Shown piece by piece: positions 14,861 through 22,455 of a stretch of DNA of 64,000 bases (the stretch's first letter is position 1; every line of letters begins with the position of its first letter). This stretch comes from G025836975 sp049646585 (GTDB lineage: Bacteria; Pseudomonadota; Gammaproteobacteria; Burkholderiales; Burkholderiaceae_B). The stretch covers positions 26,516 to 90,515 of the forward strand of contig JBARWC010000020.1 of NCBI GenBank assembly GCA_049646585.1, in the 5' to 3' direction. Below the pieces are notes generated by a model, which was not told where the DNA came from, made no database searches, and worked only from the letters and a program-made list of their open reading frames with translations. The position numbers were made by a program, and so were the translations under genes.

Positions 14861-16540
14861 GTGAATTTTTTTGCGCATCATCAGGAGCTATTGACGGAGG
14901 CTTGTCAGGCTGTGGCAAGCCGGCATTACTGGAGCGCCTACCCAGAGATGCACAATCACGCTCAGTATGGCGAACACTCTGAATCAGAAGGAAAAACAGC
15001 GTTCGACGAATTGCTTGGTCGCCCATTTGCACTTGATCAGTGGGCGGACGAAGGATGGATAGGCAATGAAAAATCGCCATACGGGTTTGCACTTGGCATT
15101 ACTTATCCGAGGACAGGCGTCCATGCCTTGATTGACCGCAGTACTCGCGCATGGAACGAATGGCGTAAACAAGGTCCCGAAGTCTGGGTTGGTATCTGCC
15201 TCGAGATACTTCAGCGCCTGAATGCCCGAAGCGCAGAAGTTGCGCAGGCCGTGATGCACACTACAGGTCAACCATACTTGATGGCTTTTCAAGCTGGTGG
15301 CCCCCATGCGCAAGAGCGCGGGCTGGAAGCCGTGGCATACGCATGGCACGAAATGACCCGCATACCTGGCACAGCTGTTTGGGAAAAGCCTCAGGGGAAA
15401 AGGCCGCCACTTAAGCTGCACAAGCACTACAGTATCGTACCTCGTGGTATCGGCCTGGTTATTGGTTGTAGCACCTTTCCCACATGGAACAGTTATTCAG
15501 GTATTTTTGCCAGCTTGGCGACGGGCAATACGATTATCGCCAAGCCTCACCCCGCATCCATCCTCCCTTTGGCTATCACGGTGGGGATTGCACGCGAGGT
15601 CTTGGCTGAAGCGGGAATCAATCCGGATGTGGTGATGTTGGCAGTTCATGAAGAAGGCGATTCCGTTGCCGCTGATTTAGCGTTGAGACCGGAAGTTCGG
15701 TTGATTGATTTTACCGGCAGCCGGGAGAATGGAGACTGGATTGAGCGCAATGCACAGCAAGCACAGGTCTACACGGAGAAGGCGGGCGTCAACCAGATCA
15801 TCATCGATTCCACGAACGATCTGCAGGCGATGGCAGCCAATATTGCGGTGTCCCTGACTCTTTACTCAGGACAAATGTGCACCGCCCCGCAGAATATCTA
15901 CATCCCAAGGGAAGGGATAAACGTGGGTGAAGGCCGTGCGAGTTTCGATGAGGTGGCCTCTGCGATTGTCGGCAGTGTGAAGGCTCTGACCGTAAATGCG
16001 TCACGCGCAGTGGAGCTTACGGGGGCTCTTCAAAATGATCGGACATCGGCTCGCATCGATGCAGCCCGTTCTTTGGGCTACGGGGTAATGCTTGACAGCG
16101 TTGTTATCGAGCATCCGACTTATCCGGCGGCAACGGTGCGATCGCCACTTTTGCTGAAAGTATCGATAGGTCAAGAGGATCAGGCTATGAAGGAGTTCTT
16201 CGGGCCTATCTCATTCCTGATCGAAACACAATCAACCGAGCGCAGCATAGACATCGCAAGGCAGGCTTTGACTAAACACGGTGCAATGACGCTTTCTTTA
16301 TATACGCGTAGCCGAAATATTCTGGATAAGGTTCAGGAGGCTGCAGAACTGGGTGGTGTTGCGCTATCGGTAAACATGATGGGGCCGGCGTTGGTAAACC
16401 AATCAGCGGCATTCAGCGATTTTCATGGCACTGGCGCGAATCCTGCGGCAAACGTGGCGTTGACTGATGCTGCTTTTGTTGTCAACCGGTTCCGAGTCGT
16501 ACAAAGCCGAGTCCATGGTGGACTAGATGAAGGACTCTGA
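14861..16540 (+). CDS. paaN: PaaN-family aldehyde dehydrogenase
   Basis: A 559-residue PaaN-type dehydrogenase. I set the start at GTG 14861, which has AAGGGGGGG upstream, because the ATG at 14834 falls inside the -10 box. The N-terminus NFFAHHQELL…YWSAYPE and the block GQPYLMAFQAGGPHAQERGLE are PaaN hallmarks, followed by the ALDH NAD site (FTGSREN) and catalytic Cys340 in LYSGQMCTAPQN; Glu306 lies in TEKAG. PaaN replaces the dehydrogenase half of PaaZ: it oxidises the ring-opened semialdehyde-CoA. With the free MaoC hydratase at 5615, this restores both PaaZ activities as separate proteins. Confidence 0.88.
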   Translation: MNFFAHHQELLTEACQAVASRHYWSAYPEMHNHAQYGEHSESEGKTAFDELLGRPFALDQWADEGWIGNEKSPYGFALGITYPRTGVHALIDRSTRAWNEWRKQGPEVWVGICLEILQRLNARSAEVAQAVMHTTGQPYLMAFQAGGPHAQERGLEAVAYAWHEMTRIPGTAVWEKPQGKRPPLKLHKHYSIVPRGIGLVIGCSTFPTWNSYSGIFASLATGNTIIAKPHPASILPLAITVGIAREVLAEAGINPDVVMLAVHEEGDSVAADLALRPEVRLIDFTGSRENGDWIERNAQQAQVYTEKAGVNQIIIDSTNDLQAMAANIAVSLTLYSGQMCTAPQNIYIPREGINVGEGRASFDEVASAIVGSVKALTVNASRAVELTGALQNDRTSARIDAARSLGYGVMLDSVVIEHPTYPAATVRSPLLLKVSIGQEDQAMKEFFGPISFLIETQSTERSIDIARQALTKHGAMTLSLYTRSRNILDKVQEAAELGGVALSVNMMGPALVNQSAAFSDFHGTGANPAANVALTDAAFVVNRFRVVQSRVHGGLDEGL

Positions 16541-16542
16541 AC

Positions 16543-16992
16543 ATGGACCAGAATAACGAGATAAATGAAAAGGAGCTGGCGCAGGCAGTTGGCCGCTCCA
16601 TGTTTGAACGTGACAATGCCTCGCGGTCTTTGGGCATGCGCATTACTAGCATCGGTCCGGGGCATGCTGTTATGGAGATGACTGTGCGGGACGACATGCT
16701 TAACGGACATGGCACCTGCCAGGGGGGATTCATGTTCACGCTGGCTGACAGCGCATTTGCATTTGCTTGCAATAGCTATAACCGCAATACAGTGGCCTCC
16801 AGCTGTTCGATCGACTTTCTCGCGCCGGCATGTAAGGGCGAAGTCTTGATAGCTGACGCTCGAGAAATGTCGCGTTCCGGACGCACTGGCGTTTATGACG
16901 TTAATGTTTTGAATCAAGCTGGGGTGCGAGTAGCCCTTTTCCGTGGGAAATCGTATGAAATCAAGGGGGCGGTGATCCCAATGTCTACGTAG
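16543..16992 (+). CDS. paaI: PaaI-family acyl-CoA thioesterase
   Basis: A 149-residue hot-dog-fold protein with AAGGA before its ATG, 2 bases after paaN. Key block: LNGHGTCQGGFMFTLADSAFAFACNS, the PaaI motif with the active-site Asp in LADSAFA, followed by SCSIDFLAPACKGEVL. PaaI hydrolyses dead-end aryl- or ring-hydroxylated CoA thioesters to free trapped CoA. It is the usual safety enzyme of ring-epoxidation pathways and supports that reading of the island. Confidence 0.88.
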   Translation: MDQNNEINEKELAQAVGRSMFERDNASRSLGMRITSIGPGHAVMEMTVRDDMLNGHGTCQGGFMFTLADSAFAFACNSYNRNTVASSCSIDFLAPACKGEVLIADAREMSRSGRTGVYDVNVLNQAGVRVALFRGKSYEIKGAVIPMST

Positions 16993-17060
16993 CAGACCTG
17001 CGCCATCGGATTATCCAGGTGCATTTGATTATTTCTAGAAAACCAATATCAGGAGACAAT

Positions 17061-18212
17061 ATGAACTATAAGATTTTTACCAAGGCGTTTGTTGCGGCCA
17101 GCATAGTGCTGTCGGGCGTGTCTATTGCCGTAGCTGCCGAGCCGATCAGGATCGGCGCCGTTCTCTCCGTTACAGGTCCCGCCTCTTACTTGGGCGACCC
17201 TGAGCTGAAGACACTTCAGATTTATATCGATAAGATCAATACAGATGGGGGTGTTATAGGTCGCAAGATCGAATTGGTTCACTATGACGACGGTACTGCG
17301 GCAGCCAAGGCAAACAGCTTTGCGAAGCGGTTGATTGAATCAGACGGAGTTGATGCCATTATCGGTGGTACGACAACGGGCGCCACGATGGCCATGGTGC
17401 CGCTAGTTGAAAAGGCCGGGATACCCTTCGTTTCTTTGGCAGGCGCTATTGTGGTGATTGATCCCGTTAAGAAGTGGGTGTTCAAGACGCCCCATACTGA
17501 TCGTATGGCTGCGGAAAAAGTCTTTGAAGACATGAAAAAGCGAGGCATCACGAAGATTGGCCTGCTTTCCGACACCGGTGGGTTCGGCAAGTCTGGTCAC
17601 AAGGAGGCTAAGAACGTTATTGATAACTACGGCATTACCTTGGTCGCAGACGAAACTTATAATCCGACCGATACCGATATGACCGCCCAGCTTACTAAGA
17701 TCAAGGGGGCTCCTGGGGTGCAGGCGATCTTTGTATTTGGTTTTGGTCAGGGCGCAGCCATCGTCACCAAGAACTACGGACAGCTGGGCATCGATATTCC
17801 GCTATACCAGTCTCACGGTGTGGCATCGGACGAATATGTGAGGCTCTCTGGCGAGGCTGCAGAAGGGGTCCGCATGCCAACGCCTGCCGTATTGCTGGCT
17901 AACGAACTGCCTGGGAATGACCCGCAGAAGCCGGTGGTCGTTGAGTACAACGAAACCTACCGTAGTGCCTATAAATCCGATCCCTCTACTTTTGGTGGCT
18001 ATGCCTACGATGCGCTTGCGCTGATCGTTGATGCCATTAAGCGTGCCGACTCAGTAGATAAACACAAAGTGCGCAGCGCGTTGGAACAGACCAAAGGACT
18101 TATTGGGGCAACTGGTGAGTTCAACATGAGTCCGACTGATCACATGGGGCTGGACCTGACGGCCTTTCGTATGGCCGAAGTGCGCAATGGCGCTTGGAAG
18201 CTGCTGGACTGA
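17061..18212 (+). CDS. Periplasmic substrate-binding protein of an ABC transporter (LivK/HAAT type)
   Basis: A 383-residue type I periplasmic binding protein. Start at ATG 17061 with AGGAGA 5 bases upstream; residues 1-24 are a signal peptide cleaved near AVAAEP. The mature start PIRIGAVLSVTGPASYLGD is the family signature, and IGGTTTGATMAMVPLVEKAGIPFVSL is the ligand-bowl hinge. It heads the transport part of operon 3. Related binding proteins in aromatic-acid clusters carry benzoate-type acids rather than amino acids. By position this one should feed the island's substrate. Confidence 0.85.
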   Translation: MNYKIFTKAFVAASIVLSGVSIAVAAEPIRIGAVLSVTGPASYLGDPELKTLQIYIDKINTDGGVIGRKIELVHYDDGTAAAKANSFAKRLIESDGVDAIIGGTTTGATMAMVPLVEKAGIPFVSLAGAIVVIDPVKKWVFKTPHTDRMAAEKVFEDMKKRGITKIGLLSDTGGFGKSGHKEAKNVIDNYGITLVADETYNPTDTDMTAQLTKIKGAPGVQAIFVFGFGQGAAIVTKNYGQLGIDIPLYQSHGVASDEYVRLSGEAAEGVRMPTPAVLLANELPGNDPQKPVVVEYNETYRSAYKSDPSTFGGYAYDALALIVDAIKRADSVDKHKVRSALEQTKGLIGATGEFNMSPTDHMGLDLTAFRMAEVRNGAWKLLD

Positions 18213-18238
18213 TCCGCTGCAGTCCTGACTATGTAGCA

Positions 18239-18264
18239 GCCGGCCCTTATTACCTAGGGCCGGC
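18239..18264 (+). repeat. Intercistronic hairpin after the binding-protein gene
   Basis: GCCGGCCC, ten-base loop, GGGCCGGC; 8-bp perfect stem with no T-run. Such hairpins often protect the upstream mRNA and let binding protein exceed permease. A weak partial terminator is the alternative. Confidence 0.5.
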
Positions 18265-18301
18265 GATAACCACACATCTTTTGATATTTCGGAGATAGGC
18301 C

Positions 18302-19174
18302 ATGGCCGACTTCCTTCAGTTTCTGTTTTCTGGGATTACGGTCGGTGCGGCTTATGCTCTTGCTGCATTGGGTTTTACCATCATCTACAACACAAGTGGC
18401 GTAATCAACTTTGCCCAAGGCGAGTTCATTATGTTGGGCGGTATGCTGTCGGCAGCGCTGGCTGCAGTAGGAATGCCACTATACGTGGCTATTGCTCTGG
18501 CAGTGGTAGCTACTGGCGTTGTCGGCTTGATCATTGAACGATTCGCGATCGAGCCTGCCAAAAATGCGGATGTTATTACGCTGATCATCATCACGATAGG
18601 TGCGGCACTGACAGTCCGAGGATTAATTCAGGTGGTGCTTGGAAAGGGTACGCGGGCCATCCCTTCTTTCTCCGGCGACGATCCAGTAACCGTGCTGGGC
18701 GCGACTATCATGCCCCAAAGTTTCTGGGTGCTTGGAGTATCGTTGCTCGTTGTGCTTCTGCTGGCATGGTTTTTTGGCAAGACTATGTTGGGCAAGGCTA
18801 TGCTTGCGACCTCATACAACAAGCTGGCATCCCAACTGGTGGGAGTCAATACCCGACTGATCCTGTTGCTGTCTTTTGGGCTTTCTGCTGTTCTGGGCGC
18901 AGTAGGTGGTGCCATCCTGACCCCTATTACCCTGACCTCTTACGACATCGGGATCATGCTTGGCCTTAAAGGTTTTGTGGCTGCAGTGTTGGGAGGGATG
19001 GGCAGCGGAGCCGGCGTGGTGGCAGGTGGGCTTATTCTGGGAATAGCGGAGTCCATGACGGCAGGCTATGTGTCGTCATCGTACAAGGACGCAGTGCCGT
19101 TCGTTCTGATACTGTTGATCTTGTTGGTTAAGCCCAACGGTCTGTTTTCCGCAGCTTCGTCGGAGCGTGTATGA
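18302..19174 (+). CDS. ABC transporter permease, LivH type
   Basis: A 290-residue, highly hydrophobic protein with GGAG before its ATG. It starts FLQFLFSGITVGAAYALAALGFTIIYNTSGVINFAQGEF, the LivH signature, with about eight membrane helices and a late GGMGSGAGVVAGGLILGIAES cytoplasmic loop that contacts the ATPases. It forms the channel with the LivM-type protein encoded next, whose start overlaps its end by 4 bases. Confidence 0.9.
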   Translation: MADFLQFLFSGITVGAAYALAALGFTIIYNTSGVINFAQGEFIMLGGMLSAALAAVGMPLYVAIALAVVATGVVGLIIERFAIEPAKNADVITLIIITIGAALTVRGLIQVVLGKGTRAIPSFSGDDPVTVLGATIMPQSFWVLGVSLLVVLLLAWFFGKTMLGKAMLATSYNKLASQLVGVNTRLILLLSFGLSAVLGAVGGAILTPITLTSYDIGIMLGLKGFVAAVLGGMGSGAGVVAGGLILGIAESMTAGYVSSSYKDAVPFVLILLILLVKPNGLFSAASSERV

Positions 19175-20166
19175 ACAGCGATACATCCAACCCGCTGGGC
19201 ATCTCGCCTGATAAGGTTTCCGGTATATCTGCCAACGTGGGTCGATATCAAGGCCTGATTGTATTGTTGGTGATATTGGCAGTACTGCCGCTGTTCTTCA
19301 CCAACTCGTTTTACTACGATGTGGCGATTCGAATTGGCATCAATGCAATTATGGTCATTGGGCTAAATTTGCTTGTCGGGTATGCGGGGCAGCTTAGTTT
19401 GGGTCATGCCGCCTTCTTCGGCATCGGGGCTTACTTGTCTGGAATATTAAGTGGCAGTTTTGGGTGGCCTCCGCTGCTGGCATTGGCGGCCGGGGCTGCG
19501 GCAACGGGTGTTCTCGCCTATGTTATCGCGCGTCCGATCCTTCAGCTCAAAGGCTATATGCTGGCCATGGCTACTTTGGGCCTAGGTATCATCATTGCTA
19601 TTGTGATCAGCAACGAAACACAGTGGACGGGCGGGCCGGACGGGATGGCCATTCCCTCCTTGGAGATTTTCGGCTGGGCTGTTTCTGGCGACCATGCATG
19701 GTATGCAATAGTTTTCGCTCTGTTGATGCTTGTCACATGGGGGGCATTGAATCTGATCGATTCTCCGGCTGGTCGTGCTTTGCGCGCCTTGCATGGCTCT
19801 GAGGTGGCGGCAGAGGTGGTCGGGGTAAACACCAGCGGATTCAAAGTTCGAATTTTCATTATGTCGGCGATGATCGCAAGCATAGCCGGCAGCCTGAGTG
19901 CCCACTACGTTGGTTTTATTACGCCTGAGATCGCCGGATTCACTCATTCGATTGAGCTCGTCACAATGGTTGTAGTGGGCGGAATGGCTTCGGTGTTTGG
20001 GTCAATCGTCGGCGCTGCACTGATTACACTGCTTCCGCAGTTGCTAGTCCATTTTGACGGTTGGGAAACACTAGTCTACGGCGTGGTGCTTACGGCGACC
20101 ATGATATTTATGCCCAAAGGCTTGGTGCCCACACTGGCGGCGCGCTTTCGTAAGGGAGGCGCCTAA
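19171..20166 (+). CDS. ABC transporter permease, LivM type
   Basis: A 331-residue membrane protein overlapping the LivH-type gene by ATGA. After a polar N-terminal 25 residues come membrane helices and the LivM block INAIMVIGLNLLVGYAGQLSLGHAAFFGIGAY, then GGPDGMAIP and GGMASVFGSIVGAA. It pairs with the LivH-type subunit in the inner membrane. A separate protein here, in contrast to the fused version at 28591. Confidence 0.9.
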   Translation: MNSDTSNPLGISPDKVSGISANVGRYQGLIVLLVILAVLPLFFTNSFYYDVAIRIGINAIMVIGLNLLVGYAGQLSLGHAAFFGIGAYLSGILSGSFGWPPLLALAAGAAATGVLAYVIARPILQLKGYMLAMATLGLGIIIAIVISNETQWTGGPDGMAIPSLEIFGWAVSGDHAWYAIVFALLMLVTWGALNLIDSPAGRALRALHGSEVAAEVVGVNTSGFKVRIFIMSAMIASIAGSLSAHYVGFITPEIAGFTHSIELVTMVVVGGMASVFGSIVGAALITLLPQLLVHFDGWETLVYGVVLTATMIFMPKGLVPTLAARFRKGGA

Positions 20167-20167
20167 C

Positions 20168-20923
20168 ATGCTAACGATACGAAATCTAAGTAAGTCTTTT
20201 GGTGGAGTCCAGGCCGTTTCCAACGTCAATATCGAAGTTCAACAAGGCGCCATCCATTCAGTTATTGGGCCGAACGGTGCCGGAAAAACGACACTGTTGA
20301 ATCTTATTTCGGGAATTTATACACCTTCTTGCGGCAGCATTTTACTGGACGATTCCCCCATTACGGAACTCAGCCCGGAAGGGCGGGCTAAGCGCGGGAT
20401 GAGCAGGACGTTTCAGAACCTGCAAGTATGTATGAACATGGGCGCTCTGGATAACGTGCTGGTTGGCGCCCACTTGCGCCTGAATCATGGCTTGATCGCT
20501 GGAGCACTGCGTTCCCGTAGCTTGCGCGCCGCAGATATGGCATGCCGTCAAGAGGCTGCGAATTTGATGGAGTTTGTGGGGGTCGGCGAATACATCCATG
20601 CCGACGCCAGTCAAATGCCTTACGGTGCGTTGAAGCGGCTGGAAATAGGCCGCGCCTTGGCCGCCCAGCCGCGCATACTGCTGTTGGATGAGCCTGCTGC
20701 CGGCCTCAATCATACCGAGACACTCGAGATTGAGTGGCTTATTCAGAAGATCGCTGCCCAAGGGGTCACTGTTGTTTTGGTCGAGCACGACATGAAGCTC
20801 GTCATGGGGGTATCGACACATATCTCCGTGCTTGACTATGGCAGAAAGTTGGCCGAAGGGACGCCGCCGGAAATTCGCGCCAACCCCGATGTGATTGCCG
20901 CCTATCTTGGCCCATCCATATAG
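20168..20923 (+). CDS. ABC transporter ATPase, LivG type
   Basis: A 251-residue ATPase with GGAGG upstream, one base after the permease gene. Walker A is GPNGAGKTT; FQNLQVCMNM forms the Q-loop; the signature is MPYGALKRLEIGRAL (MPYG in place of LSGG, normal for LivG); Walker B is ILLLDEPAAGLN; the H-loop is VEHDMKLV. The 3' end carries the LivG-type EGTPPEIRANPDVIAAYLG. It energises the import system of operon 3 with the LivF-type subunit. Confidence 0.92.
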   Translation: MLTIRNLSKSFGGVQAVSNVNIEVQQGAIHSVIGPNGAGKTTLLNLISGIYTPSCGSILLDDSPITELSPEGRAKRGMSRTFQNLQVCMNMGALDNVLVGAHLRLNHGLIAGALRSRSLRAADMACRQEAANLMEFVGVGEYIHADASQMPYGALKRLEIGRALAAQPRILLLDEPAAGLNHTETLEIEWLIQKIAAQGVTVVLVEHDMKLVMGVSTHISVLDYGRKLAEGTPPEIRANPDVIAAYLGPSI

Positions 20924-20931
20924 AGACTGCT

Positions 20932-21699
20932 ATGTTTATCACAGATGATCAGAATCAAGACAGGGAGGTTATTCAGCCTTCGGGCTGTGACCTGGCTGTA
21001 CTGCGAACAAGGGGCCTATCGGGCGGCTACGGGCGTACCCAGGTGCTGTATGACATCGATATGGACGTGGAGCAAGGTCAGCTTGTTGCGCTGGTGGGAG
21101 CGAATGGCGCAGGGAAGACGACATTGCTTCGCACCATCTCGGGTGTGCATCCGGCAAGCTCGGGGAGTGTCCATTTTCAGGATGCGAACATCACGGCGGT
21201 TTCTGCTGAATCACGTGTGCGTGCGGGTATCTGCCAAGTTCCTGAGGGCCGGCAAGTGTTTGGCCCGATGTCGATTGAGGATAACCTGCGGCTAGGCGCA
21301 TATAGTCGCCCGAAAGACGAGATTCAATTCGGCCTGGAGCGCCTGTATGGAATATTCCCCATATTGGAAGAGAAGCGAAAGCTGCCGGCCGGCACCTTGT
21401 CTGGCGGGCAGCAGCAAATGCTTGCTATAGGGCGTGCACTAATGGGGCGCCCCAAGTTGCTGCTTCTAGATGAGCCCAGTATGGGATTGGCTCCGTTGTT
21501 GGTACAAGAGATCTTCCGCATCATTTTGAGCCTGAAAGAAGAAGGCATCACCATATTGCTGGTCGAGCAGAACGCCAAGGCGGCACTGTCTGTGGCCGAT
21601 GTGGGTTATGTCATCGAAACAGGAAAGATCATACTGAAAGGTACGGGTGCGGAACTGTTGGATGATGAGCAAGTAAAGCGCGCTTACCTTGGAATGTAG
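20932..21699 (+). CDS. ABC transporter ATPase, LivF type
   Basis: A 255-residue ATPase. An N-terminal extension of about 25 residues precedes the ABC core (LRTRGLSGGYGRTQVLYDID). Walker A GANGAGKTT, Q-loop region CQVPEGRQVFGPMSIEDNL, signature LSGGQQQMLAIGRAL, Walker B LLLLDEPSMGLAP and ending KRAYLGM are all typical of LivF. It completes the five-part uptake system. Confidence 0.92.
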   Translation: MFITDDQNQDREVIQPSGCDLAVLRTRGLSGGYGRTQVLYDIDMDVEQGQLVALVGANGAGKTTLLRTISGVHPASSGSVHFQDANITAVSAESRVRAGICQVPEGRQVFGPMSIEDNLRLGAYSRPKDEIQFGLERLYGIFPILEEKRKLPAGTLSGGQQQMLAIGRALMGRPKLLLLDEPSMGLAPLLVQEIFRIILSLKEEGITILLVEQNAKAALSVADVGYVIETGKIILKGTGAELLDDEQVKRAYLGM

Positions 21700-21722
21700 C
21701 AGCGTGTTTATGGAGCATACTT

Positions 21723-22424
21723 ATGATGGATGAATCAGATGGCATCAGTGTTCTGGAAGACCTGCTGCGCAACCGACATAGTTGCCGCGCTTTTTTGCCA
21801 CGGCAGATCCCGCGGCAAACCATTGAGTCCATCCTTGGTGTAGCGCAGCGTACCGCTTCCTGGTGCAATACCCAACCATGGCAGGTGGTAGTCACGTCAG
21901 GTCAGGCGACTGACAGATTTCGGAAGGCCTTGGTCGATCAACTGAACGAAGGGTTGGAGAAGCCCGATTTTGACTTTCCGCTTGAGTATACGGGCGTCTA
22001 CCAAAGCCGGCGAAGAGTCTGTGGATACCAGCTGTATGACAGCGTGGGTGTCAAGAAGGAGGACCGTGCTGCTTCCACCGTGCAGATGCTGAAGAATTTT
22101 GAGTTTTTCGGTGCGCCGCACTTGGCCATTATCTCGGCGCCAGCGTCTCTAGGTGTTTATGGAGCAGTCGACTGCGGAGCCTATGTAAATAACTTTATGC
22201 TGGCGGCTCACGGAGCCGGCGTAGCTACAATTGCCCAGGCTTCCTTGGCTCTATACGCCTCTTTCATCCGACAGTATTTTGATATTGATAGCGAGCGGCA
22301 GATTCTATGTGGCATATCGTTTGGCTATGAGGATGTTGATCATCCAGTGAATGGCTTTCGGACTGAGCGGGAAGATCTGGATAAGGTCGTTCGATGGGAA
22401 GGTGATCGGCCCGAGGAACAGTAA
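21723..22424 (+). CDS. Nitroreductase-family flavoprotein
   Basis: A 233-residue FMN-dependent nitroreductase-fold protein, last gene of operon 3 (GGAG about 8 bases before the ATG). RNRHSCRAFLP is the FMN-phosphate RxSxR(x)F motif, ASWCNTQPWQVVV the second FMN segment, and ISFGYEDVDHPVNGFRTER the C-terminal loop. Members reduce nitro groups, quinones or enones, and some oxidise or dehalogenate. In this island it might reduce a double bond of a ring-opened intermediate or prepare a substituted substrate. I cannot tell which. The gene ends 31 bp from the convergent antiporter gene. Confidence 0.85.
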   Translation: MMDESDGISVLEDLLRNRHSCRAFLPRQIPRQTIESILGVAQRTASWCNTQPWQVVVTSGQATDRFRKALVDQLNEGLEKPDFDFPLEYTGVYQSRRRVCGYQLYDSVGVKKEDRAASTVQMLKNFEFFGAPHLAIISAPASLGVYGAVDCGAYVNNFMLAAHGAGVATIAQASLALYASFIRQYFDIDSERQILCGISFGYEDVDHPVNGFRTEREDLDKVVRWEGDRPEEQ

Positions 22425-22455
22425 CTTTAAAGGCCTCAAGGTTTCACTTTATACG

